A stretch of 42,314 nucleotides of DNA from an uncultured Prevotella sp. (GTDB lineage: Bacteria; Bacteroidota; Bacteroidia; Bacteroidales; Bacteroidaceae), in the NCBI GenBank assembly GCA_900770025.1, contig CAAGIW010000028.1:1-42314 (forward strand), in the 5' to 3' direction. Positions 30,888 to 40,331 of the stretch are shown in pieces; positions within the stretch are counted from its first letter, which is position 1, and each line of letters begins with the position of its first letter. Position numbers and translations under genes: made by a program. A model generated the notes under the pieces. The model ran no database searches. It saw only the letters and a list, made by a program, of their open reading frames with translations, and had not been told where the DNA came from.

Positions 30888-33166
30888 TGCCTATGCTCTA
30901 CGTTGATGTCGTTCTTCCCCTGCCCCTCGAAGGGCTATACACCTATGCCGTTCCTGCCGAATGGGAGGGAAGAGTGTGCTTTGGAGTGAGGGTGGTGGTG
31001 CCCTTGGGGAAGACAAAGAAGTATGTGGCCATGGCGGTGAAGGTGCATCAAGACAAGCCGCAGACACGTACATTGAAAACCATTGTGCAGGTACTCGACG
31101 AACATCCCGTGCTGCTTTCCTCGCAATATCGGCTGTGGCAATGGATTTCCTATTATTATATGGCGCCCCTTGGCGACGTGTTCAAGTCGGCATTGCCTGC
31201 CGGATTCAAGAACGAAGAACACTACAAGCCGCGCACCGAGACCTATATCCGCCTGACAAGAAACTTCAGAAGCGAACAGGCGCAGCACATTGCCTTGGAT
31301 ATGGTGGCACGAGCCGATAAGCAACAGCGGATGCTGGCCACCTTCTTGCAACTGCTCTACGACACTCTGCCGCCTGCAGCCAACGAAGAACAGCAGGGCA
31401 TAGGCATCACCCGAGAGGAACTGCTCAACACTTCTCATGCCAATGTGTCTGTGTTGCAGGCTCTCATCAAGCGGGGAATCCTGGAAAGTTATCAGGTAGA
31501 GGTGGGCAGACTGAACCACGGAGGAGAGCCACATCCCGAAAGAATCAAGAAACTAAGCGAGGCACAGCAGAAGGCATACAACGATATAGTGTTCTCCTTT
31601 CTGAAACACAATGTCACCCTGCTCCACGGAGTGACCTCTGGAGGCAAGACAGAAATATACATACACCTGATACAACAGGCGCTCAACCGCCACGAACAGG
31701 TGCTCTATCTGTTGCCCGAGATAGCCCTGACGGTGCAGATGATGGAGCGGTTGCGCCGCGTGTTTGGCAACAGGTTGGGCATCTATCACAGCAAGTATTC
31801 GGATGCCGAGAGGGTGGAGATATGGAACAAGCAGCTCTCCAACTGCCCTTATGACGTGATTCTCGGTGCCCGTTCGGCCCTGTTTCTGCCTTTTAGGAAA
31901 TTAGGATTGGTGATTGTGGACGAGGAACACGAGTCGAGTTACAAGCAGCAAGACCCCTCTCCGCGCTACCATGCCCGCAGTGCTGCCATCATGCTGGCCG
32001 GCATGTGCGGGGCCAAAACCCTGTTGGGCACCGCCACCCCCTCGATGGAAAGCTATTACAATGCACAAACGGGCAAGTACGGATTGGTGGAACTGACCAC
32101 AAGATACAAGGACATTGAGTTGCCAGAGGTGACGGTGGTGGATGTGAAAGACCTGCGACACCGGCGGATGATGGAGGGCCCATTCTCCCCTCTGCTGCTC
32201 CGTGAGATGCAGCAGGCACTGCAACAGGGCAAGCAGGTGATACTGTTTCAGAACAGACGAGGCTATGCCCCCATGGTGATATGCAAGCAGTGCGGATGGG
32301 TGCCCACCTGTCAGCACTGCGATGTGAGCCTCACGCTGCACCGAAACATGAACCAGCTCACCTGCCACTACTGCGGTTTCACCTACCAAGTGCCTGCCGA
32401 GTGCCCGGCATGTGGATGCAAAGACCTGCAGGCACGGGGCTTTGGCACCGAAAAGATAGAGACCGAAGTGGCCACTCTCTTCCCCGATGCACGTGTGGCA
32501 CGCATGGATCTCGACACCACCCGCACCCGAAATGCCTATGAAAGGATTATCAACGACTTTGCACAGGGCAATACCAACATACTCATCGGCACGCAGATGG
32601 TGAGCAAGGGGCTCGACTTTGCCAATGTGGCGGTGGTGGGCATACTCAATGCCGATGCCATGCTCAACATTCCCGACTTCCGTTCCTACGAAACTGCCTT
32701 TATGATGATGGCGCAGGTGAGCGGCCGAGCCGGCCGAAAGGGCGACAGGGGGCATGTGATATTGCAGACCATGAACCCCCAGTTGTCGGTGGTGCAGCAG
32801 GTGGTGCGCAATGATTTCCAGTCGCTCTACCACGATGTGCTGCAAGAGAGGCAGGCTTTTCACTACCCTCCATTTACACATCTTATATATATATACCTGA
32901 AACATGCCAAGGAACCCGTGGTGGATACGGCTGCCATTGAGATGGGAAGCCGGCTGCGACAGGTGTTCCAGCAGCGGGTGCTGGGGCCCGACAAGCCTGG
33001 TGTGGCCCGGGTGAAGACCCTGCACATCCGCAAGATAGTGCTCAAGGTGGAGCGCATGTCAGACCATCATACAGTGCGCGCCCATCTGCATCAGGTGGTG
33101 AACACCATGATGCAAGACAGGCGCTATGCGTCACTGCAGGTATATTTTGATGTGGATCCCCAGTAA
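30878..33166 (+). CDS. priA: Primosomal protein N' (replication restart helicase)
   Basis: A 762-residue superfamily 2 helicase that reloads the replisome at stalled forks. An N-terminal DNA-binding domain (about 1-200) precedes Walker A GVTSGGKTEI (251-260), DEEH (348-351), GTATPSMESY, then the zinc-binding insertion with four CxxC pairs (CKQC, CQHC, CHYC, CPAC). The helicase C-terminal block GTQMVSKGLDF and QVSGRAGR follow. Several ATG codons (30878, 30884, 30887, 30893) compete as start; the first overlaps the transporter gene by ten bases, implying translational coupling. Convergent with the porin gene 12 bases away. Confidence 0.95.
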   Translation: MDMMPMLYVDVVLPLPLEGLYTYAVPAEWEGRVCFGVRVVVPLGKTKKYVAMAVKVHQDKPQTRTLKTIVQVLDEHPVLLSSQYRLWQWISYYYMAPLGDVFKSALPAGFKNEEHYKPRTETYIRLTRNFRSEQAQHIALDMVARADKQQRMLATFLQLLYDTLPPAANEEQQGIGITREELLNTSHANVSVLQALIKRGILESYQVEVGRLNHGGEPHPERIKKLSEAQQKAYNDIVFSFLKHNVTLLHGVTSGGKTEIYIHLIQQALNRHEQVLYLLPEIALTVQMMERLRRVFGNRLGIYHSKYSDAERVEIWNKQLSNCPYDVILGARSALFLPFRKLGLVIVDEEHESSYKQQDPSPRYHARSAAIMLAGMCGAKTLLGTATPSMESYYNAQTGKYGLVELTTRYKDIELPEVTVVDVKDLRHRRMMEGPFSPLLLREMQQALQQGKQVILFQNRRGYAPMVICKQCGWVPTCQHCDVSLTLHRNMNQLTCHYCGFTYQVPAECPACGCKDLQARGFGTEKIETEVATLFPDARVARMDLDTTRTRNAYERIINDFAQGNTNILIGTQMVSKGLDFANVAVVGILNADAMLNIPDFRSYETAFMMMAQVSGRAGRKGDRGHVILQTMNPQLSVVQQVVRNDFQSLYHDVLQERQAFHYPPFTHLIYIYLKHAKEPVVDTAAIEMGSRLRQVFQQRVLGPDKPGVARVKTLHIRKIVLKVERMSDHHTVRAHLHQVVNTMMQDRRYASLQVYFDVDPQ

Positions 33167-33178
33167 TTGGGGCGTTGC

Positions 33179-34711
33179 TTACAGCTTCAGGTCCACGCCA
33201 ACACCGATGACACGGTTGGTGCGGGTGAACGAGTTGGTCACGCTGTTGGCATCCATTCCCTTGTTATAGTCGTCGTAGAAGGTCTGGAAGTAGGCCGCAT
33301 TGATCTTCACCTTCTCGCTCACGTTCACTCCCACACCAAAGCCCAAAGAGTAGGAACTCACGTTGAACGAAATGTCGTTCATTCCCTCATCGTTGAAATT
33401 GTACTTGGTGCGCTGTCCGCCTGCGCTCACCTGCACGATGCTGTTGATGTCCCATTCGGCACCCAACAGATACTCGTTGCTGTCGCCCAGCATGTCTTTG
33501 GTGTACTGCTTGGTGTCCACGTCGAAGTAGTGGTGCCAGCCTGCCATCACGCGCACGTTGGGACAGATGGAGTATTGTGCGCCCACGGTGAGCAGGGCAG
33601 GAGAGTCGTCGGCCACCTTCTCGCCGTCGCGGAATCTGTTCACGGCCTCTATCAGGCTTGCTTCCTTCACGGTGGATTTGTTCTTCATCCTCATGCGGGT
33701 CTTGAACTCATATTTGGCTGCAAGGTTCAGGTTGCCTGTCTTGTAGTCGATGCCGATGATGGGAGCCACGCCCCATGCCGTTTGGTCGCACATCAGGTTC
33801 ACCCCGTTTCTGTAGGGCTCCAGCATGTTGATGCTTCCCTCCGCGGTTTGCAACTCCTGTTGTGTGCCCTGCAGTTGCAGCAGTTGGTTTGTCAGGGCTT
33901 CAGGCACGGGCACTCCTGCTGCCTCGTACATTGCAATGCCCTGCTGCACCTGGGTGATGCCTGCCGCCACGGCATTCAGTCCGCCCGCCACGGCCACAGA
34001 GGCATTGTCTATATAGTCGCTGAAGGCAATGTAGTCGCCATTGGTCTTCACGCGTATGTCGTTCACCTTGGCCTGATACGAAGCGTCGCCATAGAGCATC
34101 CTCACGCCGCCATACACCGAGAGTTGGTCGGTCAGCTTGTAGGCTGCTCCGAGGGTGAAGCCATAATAGTATTGGCGGCCCTGCATGTAGGCGTTCATGT
34201 CGTAGCCGCTAACGCCTAATGCCGGACTGACAGCCCCCAATCCCTGCAGTTTATAGGCGATGCCAGCGATGCTTGATTCAAAGGTGGGGATGCCGTTTTC
34301 GAACTCGCATTTGCCGCCGCCGCCCACGATGGCAAAGCCAAACTGGAAGCTCCAGCGGCCCTTGTTGTAGGCAGCCTGCAGCGAGGGGATGATGGGTGCA
34401 TCGGCCTTGCCCTCAAAAGTCTTGAACTGCTGTCCGCCGTTGTTCTTGCCCATCTGGTAGAAAGGGCAGATGGAACTCACGGTGCGTGTTTGGTGGGCGT
34501 TCTGAATGTTGAGCGAAAGGTGGAAGCCCTCGCCCAAGAACACAACGCCGGCCGGATTGCTATATACTCCGTCTATTCCGATGGCTGCGTCACGTGCAGG
34601 ATTGCGCAAGAAGGCAACATTCTGGTTGGTGTTGGTCAACAAGCCACCCGCAGTGGCACATTCTGCTGCCGCCATCAGCAAGGCAAGGCAGTAAAGTTTG
34701 ATTCTGTTCAT
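33179..34711 (-). CDS. OmpP1/FadL family outer membrane transport protein
   Basis: A 510-residue outer membrane barrel with a signal peptide ending CATAGG. The mature start GLLTNTNQNVAFLRNPARDAAIGIDGVYSNPAGVVFL contains the NPAG-type hatch motif of FadL-like channels (shown at residues about 24-60). Alternating strands continue to the C-terminal VGVGVDLKL. Such proteins carry hydrophobic compounds across the outer membrane by lateral diffusion. An inserted region with Gln/Thr-rich helices (about residues 245-285, LLQLQGTQQELQTAEGS) may form an extracellular or periplasmic lid. It is transcribed from its own promoter. Confidence 0.92.
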   Translation of the reverse strand: MNRIKLYCLALLMAAAECATAGGLLTNTNQNVAFLRNPARDAAIGIDGVYSNPAGVVFLGEGFHLSLNIQNAHQTRTVSSICPFYQMGKNNGGQQFKTFEGKADAPIIPSLQAAYNKGRWSFQFGFAIVGGGGKCEFENGIPTFESSIAGIAYKLQGLGAVSPALGVSGYDMNAYMQGRQYYYGFTLGAAYKLTDQLSVYGGVRMLYGDASYQAKVNDIRVKTNGDYIAFSDYIDNASVAVAGGLNAVAAGITQVQQGIAMYEAAGVPVPEALTNQLLQLQGTQQELQTAEGSINMLEPYRNGVNLMCDQTAWGVAPIIGIDYKTGNLNLAAKYEFKTRMRMKNKSTVKEASLIEAVNRFRDGEKVADDSPALLTVGAQYSICPNVRVMAGWHHYFDVDTKQYTKDMLGDSNEYLLGAEWDINSIVQVSAGGQRTKYNFNDEGMNDISFNVSSYSLGFGVGVNVSEKVKINAAYFQTFYDDYNKGMDANSVTNSFTRTNRVIGVGVDLKL

Positions 34712-34739
34712 CTTAAACGTTTGTTAATAAAATTGGCCG

Positions 34740-34747
34740 CAAAGGTA
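34740..34747 (-). promoter_or_regulatory. Candidate -7 box of the OmpP1/FadL gene
   Basis: The minus-strand TACCTTTG lies 28 bases before the start. No TTTG is seen at the expected -33 spacing. Confidence 0.45.
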
Positions 34748-34976
34748 GTATAATTGTTCTATTTGGCGTTGTTTTACCCTGTTATGTTAAATGTAATTAA
34801 CAAAAACAAGCCCCATTCTTGCACACATGCTTTGGTTTGTGCAAGAATTATGGGCGGCTTGCGGTTCAATCTTTATGGAAGTGTGGTCCACTTTTCAGGG
34901 GTAACTATTCACCGATTTTTGTGCAGAAAAGTGTATAGTGAAACCAGTCAGAGACACAGTCTCAGCACACCGTTTT

Positions 34977-35215
34977 GCAAAACTGCCACTTTTGGACTGC
35001 AAAACTGCCACTTTTGGACTGCAAAACTGCCACTTTTAGAACGCAAAACTGCCACTTTTGGAAACCGCCCCAATTTGCTTTGGAATGCGAAGAGCATTCA
35101 ACTGGGTTTTTGAAAGAATATTATCCACTCATCATCAGCCACTTATCTCGCAACAGAATCGTGCCTTCATTCTTTCCTTCTCCTCCCCTTGGGGAGGCTG
35201 GGTGGGGCTTTGTCG
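34977..35215 (-). repeat. Dispersed repeat element, copy B (body plus 22-bp array 4)
   Basis: This copy is inverted relative to copy A. On the plus strand the array comes first, with units at 34977, 34999, 35021 and 35043 (GCAAAACTGCCACTTTTGG core, loop TGCCA). The body follows at about 35065-35190 and ends in the CCTCCCC-TT-GGGGAGG inverted pair. The 79-base core (35070-35148) differs from copy A (22298-22376) at nine positions, eight of them transitions. Just before the array, ACCGTTTTGC at 34969-34978 recalls the GGTGC-loop type. It fills most of the 525-base gap between pgpH and the FadL gene, which has no protein-like frame. Confidence 0.88.
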
Positions 35216-35236
35216 AGGCCGGGCGGGTCCCTCTTC

Positions 35237-37291
35237 CTATTTCTTCAGTTCCGGATAGCTCACACGAGTGTGGTAGATGGTCTTGAGTTTTTCTATCAGC
35301 ACGGTCTTGGCGTATGAGATGTCGCGGAAGGTGATGGGGCAGTCGCGGAAATATCCCTCGGCCAGTTGTCCGTCCACCACCCTGTTCACCAGTTCGCGGA
35401 TGCTCTGTTCGGTGTAGTCGGGCAGCGAGCGCGAGGCGGCCTCCACCGTGTCTGCCATCATCAGTATGGCCTGTTCGCGCGTAAAGGGGTTGGGTCCTGG
35501 GTAGGTGAACAGCAGTTCATCCACATTGTCGTTGGGGTTTTCGTTCTTGTATTTCACAAAGAAGTATTTGGCCTTTCCCTGTCCGTGGTGGGTGCTGATA
35601 AACTCCTTGATAATCTTGGGCAGGTTGTATTTCTCTGCCATCTTCAGTCCGTCGGTCACATGACTGATGATGATGTGGGCACTCTCTATGTAGGTGATCG
35701 ACTCGTGGGGGTTGATGCTCGACTGGTTTTCGGTGAAATAGGCAGGGTTGAGTATCTTTCCTATGTCGTGATACAGGGCTCCGGTGCGCACCAACTGGCT
35801 CTTGGCTCCTATCTTGGTGGCAATCTCTGCCGCCAGGTTGCCCACCTGTATGGAGTGCTGAAAGGTGCCCGGTGCCACCTCGCTCATGCGTTTCAGCAGC
35901 GGGTTGTTGGTGTTCGACAGTTCGATGAGCGTGATGTCAGTGATAAAGCCGAACGTCTTTTCCATCACATACAGCAGCGGATAGGCAAAGAGCAGCATCA
36001 CTCCGTTCACAATCAGATAGTTGTATGCACTCCAGTCGAGCACCTCCACCTGCGAGGTGTGCATCAGGTCGTAGGCCAGATTCATGGCGATGCTGAGCAG
36101 GGTTACGATGATGGCCGTTTTGAACACCTGTGAGCGGTATTGCAGTTCGCGCAGGGAGTAGATGGCAGCCATGCCCGCCACCATCTCGATGGCAATGAAC
36201 TCAAACGGGTGTTGCAGCATACAGGCACACACCATCACCATGGTGAAATGGGCCATGAAGGCCGTTCGAGAGTCCATGAAGATGCGGGCAAAGATGGGCA
36301 CCATGGCATAGGGCAGCAGGAAGACGTGGCCTATTGTGTTGCGCACCATGAGGGCGGTGAGCAGACAGAACACGATGATCATGGAATAGAGCATGGCGAT
36401 GCACCGCCAGTTGTCGAAATAGTCTTTGCGGAACATGGTGAGATATACCGTGAAGAACAGGATGAGCAGCAGCACATACACCCCCTCGCCAAACAGGGTG
36501 ATTTGCATCTGCGAGGCAGAACTCTCCCTGCGGTCGTTCTCGCGCTTGAATGATTCGATGATGCGGTAGGTCTTTTCATCCACAATCTCTCCGCGGTCGA
36601 TGATTTTCTGCCCCTTCTGCACCACGCCTGTGGCCAAGGGCACGCTGTGCAGCAGTTCGTCGAGGGCCGTGCTGCTGCGCTCCTTGTCGTAGAGAATGTT
36701 GGCGGCGATAAATTCGTTCAGGTTGCACTTCTGCAGCACTTGGCGGTGAGGCTGCAACAGCGGGTCGGCATATAGCGACTCATAGGCGGCCTTGGTGGAG
36801 AGAAAAGCCTTGAGTGGCACCGAACTGGCGCTCTTTCCGTTCACGATACGTATGTGTCGGGTGGTGTCCTTGCCGGCCAGTTTGCCATAGTCGGGGGCTC
36901 CCATGATGCCCCGGCTGTAGAGTCTGTTGAGCTGAACGGCAATGATGTTCACATAGTCGGCGGGCAGGCCTTCGATGCCATCCTTGTATTTCGTGGTGAA
37001 GTTGCGCACCTGCTGTGTCCCCACTTCCTTGTTGCAGTAGAAATAGGGCTCAAAGGTCTGGTACAGACTGTCGCGTTCGGCCTTCACTTTCGACTCCGAT
37101 TTATACACGGGGAAGTCGAAGGGTGCCGTCAGGTCGCCATATTTCCACGGCTTTCCTAATTCTGTTGAAAAATAGTTGGTGCGGCTGCTGGGCATACACC
37201 ACACGATAATGGCCACGGTGGCCAGTACGATGGCAAGTCGTATCAGCAAGTCGCGCCAGGTAAGGTCGTCTTTAAAGTTGAATGTACTCAT
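35237..37291 (-). CDS. pgpH: 7TM-HD family phosphohydrolase, probable c-di-AMP phosphodiesterase
   Basis: A 684-residue membrane enzyme. A first helix (about residues 17-33) anchors an extracytoplasmic 7TMR-HDED domain (about 45-265). Seven transmembrane helices follow (about 275-490), then a cytoplasmic HD phosphohydrolase domain. Its metal residues are visible in TFQHSIQVGNLA, GALYHDIGK, ESAHIIISHVTDG, ISTHHGQG and LMMADTVEAASR. The architecture matches PgpH, which degrades cyclic di-AMP and senses an external ligand through the HDED domain. Substrate assignment is by family. The gene ends right beside repeat element B. It is divergent from gltX. Confidence 0.92.
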   Translation of the reverse strand: MSTFNFKDDLTWRDLLIRLAIVLATVAIIVWCMPSSRTNYFSTELGKPWKYGDLTAPFDFPVYKSESKVKAERDSLYQTFEPYFYCNKEVGTQQVRNFTTKYKDGIEGLPADYVNIIAVQLNRLYSRGIMGAPDYGKLAGKDTTRHIRIVNGKSASSVPLKAFLSTKAAYESLYADPLLQPHRQVLQKCNLNEFIAANILYDKERSSTALDELLHSVPLATGVVQKGQKIIDRGEIVDEKTYRIIESFKRENDRRESSASQMQITLFGEGVYVLLLILFFTVYLTMFRKDYFDNWRCIAMLYSMIIVFCLLTALMVRNTIGHVFLLPYAMVPIFARIFMDSRTAFMAHFTMVMVCACMLQHPFEFIAIEMVAGMAAIYSLRELQYRSQVFKTAIIVTLLSIAMNLAYDLMHTSQVEVLDWSAYNYLIVNGVMLLFAYPLLYVMEKTFGFITDITLIELSNTNNPLLKRMSEVAPGTFQHSIQVGNLAAEIATKIGAKSQLVRTGALYHDIGKILNPAYFTENQSSINPHESITYIESAHIIISHVTDGLKMAEKYNLPKIIKEFISTHHGQGKAKYFFVKYKNENPNDNVDELLFTYPGPNPFTREQAILMMADTVEAASRSLPDYTEQSIRELVNRVVDGQLAEGYFRDCPITFRDISYAKTVLIEKLKTIYHTRVSYPELKK

Positions 37292-37500
37292 ACGTTTCTG
37301 TCAGGATTGCTGCGGCCTTGCTGGTTGCAATGGCCGGCAGTTGGTTCCTCATGGGGATTCGGATGGCTAAAGTACTCAAAATAATCGAGACTTCAAATAA
37401 TCGGGGGGCAAAAGTGTAAAAAACCTGTCTCCGAACGAATAAATATGGTGCCAAAATGGAAAGAAATCCTAAAAAAACTATAATATTGAAAATAATGTAG

Positions 37501-37508
37501 TACTTTTG
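37501..37508 (+). promoter_or_regulatory. Candidate -7 box of gltX-waaA
   Basis: TACTTTTG lies 24 bases before the gltX ATG. No TTTG is visible at the usual -33 distance. Confidence 0.5.
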
Positions 37509-37531
37509 CAACATTAAGTAGAACAAAAACC

Positions 37532-39049
37532 ATGACAGAAAGAAAAGTGAGGGTGCGCTTTGCACCCAGTCCCACCGGCCCTCTGCACATCGGAGGAGTG
37601 CGCACAGCATTGTATAACTATTTGTTTGCCCGTCAGCATGGCGGAGAACTGGTGTTCCGTATAGAGGACACCGACTCTAACCGCTTTGTGCCCGGTGCAG
37701 AAGAATATATCATCGAGGCTTTCCGCTGGCTCGGCATCAAGTTTGACGAGGGAGTGAGTTTCGGCGGAAACTACGGTCCGTACCGCCAGAGCGAGCGCCG
37801 CGACATATATAAGAAATATGTGAAGCAGCTGCTCGATGCCGGCAAGGCATACATCGCCTTCGACACCCCCGAGGAACTGGATGCCAAGCGTCAGGAGATA
37901 GCCAACTTCCAATATGATGCCCATACCCGAATGATGATGCGCAACTCGCTCACCTTAGACGCTGCAACCGTGGAGCAGCTGATAGCCGAGGGCAGGCAGT
38001 ATGTGGTGCGCTTCAAGATAGAGCCCGGACAGGAGGTGCACATCAACGACCTGATTCGTGGCGATGTGCGCATCATGAGCGACATTCTTGACGACAAGGT
38101 GCTGTTCAAGAGTGCCGACCAACTGCCCACCTACCATCTTGCCAACATCGTGGATGACCATCTGATGGAGATTACCCATGTGATACGTGGCGAGGAGTGG
38201 TTGCCCAGTGCACCGCTGCATGTGCTGCTCTACCGTGCCTTTGGCTGGGAAGACACCATGCCCCGATTCGCCCATCTGCCCCTGCTGCTCAAGCCGGAAG
38301 GCAAGGGCAAACTGTCGAAACGCGACGGCGACCGCTTGGGATTCCCCGTGTTCCCGTTGGAATGGCACGACCCCAAGAGCGGAGAAGTGTCGTCGGGCTA
38401 TCGCGAGGCGGGCTATTTCCCCGAGGCAGTCATCAACTTCTTGGCTTTCTTGGGATGGAATCCGGGCACCGAACAGGAAATATATTCTCTCGACGAACTG
38501 GCTTCGCTCTTCGACATCAGCAAGTGCAGCAAGGCCGGAGCGCGCTTTGACTACCAGAAAGGCATGTGGTTCAACCATGAATACGTGCTGCGCAAGTCGG
38601 CCGAAGAGATAGCTGCCCTCTTTGCACCCGAGGTGGAAGCTCACGGCATCCACGAGACTATGGAGCGCATAACGCAGGTGGTGGCAATGATGAAAGACCG
38701 TGTCACCTTTGTCAAAGAACTGTGGCCCCTGTGCTCTTTCTTCTTCGAGGCACCGGCAGAATATGACGAGAAGACACGCAAGAAGCGCTGGAAGGAAGAC
38801 TCTGCCGCCCAGCTTACCGAACTGATACAGGTGCTTCAGGGCATCGACGACTTCTCTGTGGCCAATCAGGAACAGGTGGTGGAGCAGTGGATAGAGGCTC
38901 AGGGCTACAAGTTGGGCAACATTATGAACGCATGGCGTCTCACCTTGGTGGGCGAGGGCAAGGGGCCCGGCATGTTCGACATCTCGGCTTTCTTGGGCAA
39001 GGAAGAAACCATCCGCCGTATGCAGCGTGCCATCAGCGTGATGGGCTGA
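37532..39049 (+). CDS. gltX: Glutamate-tRNA ligase
   Basis: A 505-residue class I aminoacyl-tRNA synthetase charging tRNA-Glu. The HIGH-type motif appears as FAPSPTGPLHIGG near residue 10-22 and the KMSKS-type loop as KLSKRDGD. GVSFGGNYGPYRQSERRDIY and the LVTRGEEW-like ITHVIRGEEWLPS block are also typical. The C-terminal anticodon-binding helical domains occupy roughly the last 170 residues. Whether it also charges tRNA-Gln (non-discriminating) cannot be decided here. It is followed by waaA 43 bases downstream in the same direction. Confidence 0.97.
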   Translation: MTERKVRVRFAPSPTGPLHIGGVRTALYNYLFARQHGGELVFRIEDTDSNRFVPGAEEYIIEAFRWLGIKFDEGVSFGGNYGPYRQSERRDIYKKYVKQLLDAGKAYIAFDTPEELDAKRQEIANFQYDAHTRMMMRNSLTLDAATVEQLIAEGRQYVVRFKIEPGQEVHINDLIRGDVRIMSDILDDKVLFKSADQLPTYHLANIVDDHLMEITHVIRGEEWLPSAPLHVLLYRAFGWEDTMPRFAHLPLLLKPEGKGKLSKRDGDRLGFPVFPLEWHDPKSGEVSSGYREAGYFPEAVINFLAFLGWNPGTEQEIYSLDELASLFDISKCSKAGARFDYQKGMWFNHEYVLRKSAEEIAALFAPEVEAHGIHETMERITQVVAMMKDRVTFVKELWPLCSFFFEAPAEYDEKTRKKRWKEDSAAQLTELIQVLQGIDDFSVANQEQVVEQWIEAQGYKLGNIMNAWRLTLVGEGKGPGMFDISAFLGKEETIRRMQRAISVMG

Positions 39050-39092
39050 GCCGTTGCGCACAAACATCCTTTGTTTCCAAACATTCGGAACT

Positions 39093-40316
39093 ATGTTATA
39101 CAACATTGCCATCTACTTCTATATGCTTGGAGTTGCCATTGCAGCCCTCTTCAACCGCAAGGTGCGCACCATGTGGAAGGGTGAGCGCAGGGCCTTCAAG
39201 GAACTGAAAGAAAAAGTGGAACCCTCGGCACAGTATGTGTGGTTTCATGCTGCCTCGCTGGGAGAATTTGAACAAGGGCGCCCCCTGATGGAGCAGTTGC
39301 GCAGGGAGCATCCCCACTACAAGATACTGCTCACCTTCTTTTCGCCTTCGGGTTACGAGGTGCGCAAGAACTATGCAGGCGCCGATATTGTGTGCTACCT
39401 GCCGATTGACACCCGACTTAATGCCATCCGCTTCTTGCGATTGGTGAAGCCGGTGATGGCTTTCTTCATCAAATACGAGTTCTGGTACAACTATCTGCAC
39501 ATCCTGAAGCACCGAAATATCCCGGTATATAGCGTTTCGAGCATCTTCCGCCCCAGTCAAATATTCTTCAGATGGTATGGCCGGAGTTATGCAAGCGTGC
39601 TGCGTTGCTTCACCCATTTCTACGTGCAGAACAGCGACAGCAAGGACTTGTTAGGCACGTTGGGCATCCATTGTGTCACCGTGGCCGGAGATACACGCTT
39701 TGACCGTGTGCTGCATATACGCGAACAGGCAAAGAAGTTGGACATTGCGGATGGCTTTACGGCAAATGCTTCCCATGTGTTTGTGGCCGGAAGCAGCTGG
39801 CAACCCGATGAGGATGTGTTCATTCCCTATTTCAACCGGCATCCCGAGTGGAAGGTAATCATCGCTCCGCACGTCATAGGCGAAGACCATCTGCAGCAGA
39901 TTCTCTCCAAAGTGCAGGGCAAGGCGGTGCGCTATACGCAGACCACTCCTGCCGAAGCGGCGGATGCAAGGTGGCTGATTATGGACTGTTTCGGTCTGCT
40001 CTCGTCGGCCTATCACTATGGTCAGGTGTCGTATGTGGGCGGTGGCTTTGGCGTGGGCATACATAATGTGCTTGAGGCTGCCGTGTGGAGCATCCCCGTA
40101 GTGTTCGGTCCCAACAACAAACGCTTTGCCGAGGCGCAGGAACTGATGGCTGCCGGCGGAGGATTTGAGTTGCAGCAGGCTGCCGATTTTGAAAGATATA
40201 TGGACGGATGGTCTGCAGATGAGGCCTTGATGCGACAGGCTGGCGATGCAGCAGGCCGCTATGTGGGCACCAAGACGGGTGCCACGGCCATGATACTGGG
40301 CGATATCCGAATGTAG
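39093..40316 (+). CDS. waaA: 3-deoxy-D-manno-octulosonic acid transferase (Kdo transferase)
   Basis: A 407-residue glycosyltransferase adding Kdo from CMP-Kdo to lipid A precursor. The start at ATG 39093 gives an N-terminal membrane anchor (LYNIAIYFYMLGVAIAALF) followed by VWFHAASLGEFEQGRPL with the catalytic Glu. Later blocks include FIKYEFWYNY, VAGDTRFDRV, the nucleotide-sugar-binding VAGSSWQPDED and VGGGFGVGIHNVLEAAVWSIPVVFGP. A TTG at 39054 would add 13 residues and is unlikely. It follows gltX. Its transcript ends in a very strong hairpin shared with the convergent thioesterase gene. Confidence 0.95.
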   Translation: MLYNIAIYFYMLGVAIAALFNRKVRTMWKGERRAFKELKEKVEPSAQYVWFHAASLGEFEQGRPLMEQLRREHPHYKILLTFFSPSGYEVRKNYAGADIVCYLPIDTRLNAIRFLRLVKPVMAFFIKYEFWYNYLHILKHRNIPVYSVSSIFRPSQIFFRWYGRSYASVLRCFTHFYVQNSDSKDLLGTLGIHCVTVAGDTRFDRVLHIREQAKKLDIADGFTANASHVFVAGSSWQPDEDVFIPYFNRHPEWKVIIAPHVIGEDHLQQILSKVQGKAVRYTQTTPAEAADARWLIMDCFGLLSSAYHYGQVSYVGGGFGVGIHNVLEAAVWSIPVVFGPNNKRFAEAQELMAAGGGFELQQAADFERYMDGWSADEALMRQAGDAAGRYVGTKTGATAMILGDIRM

Positions 40317-40331
40317 TTTCCCCCCAGTTTG

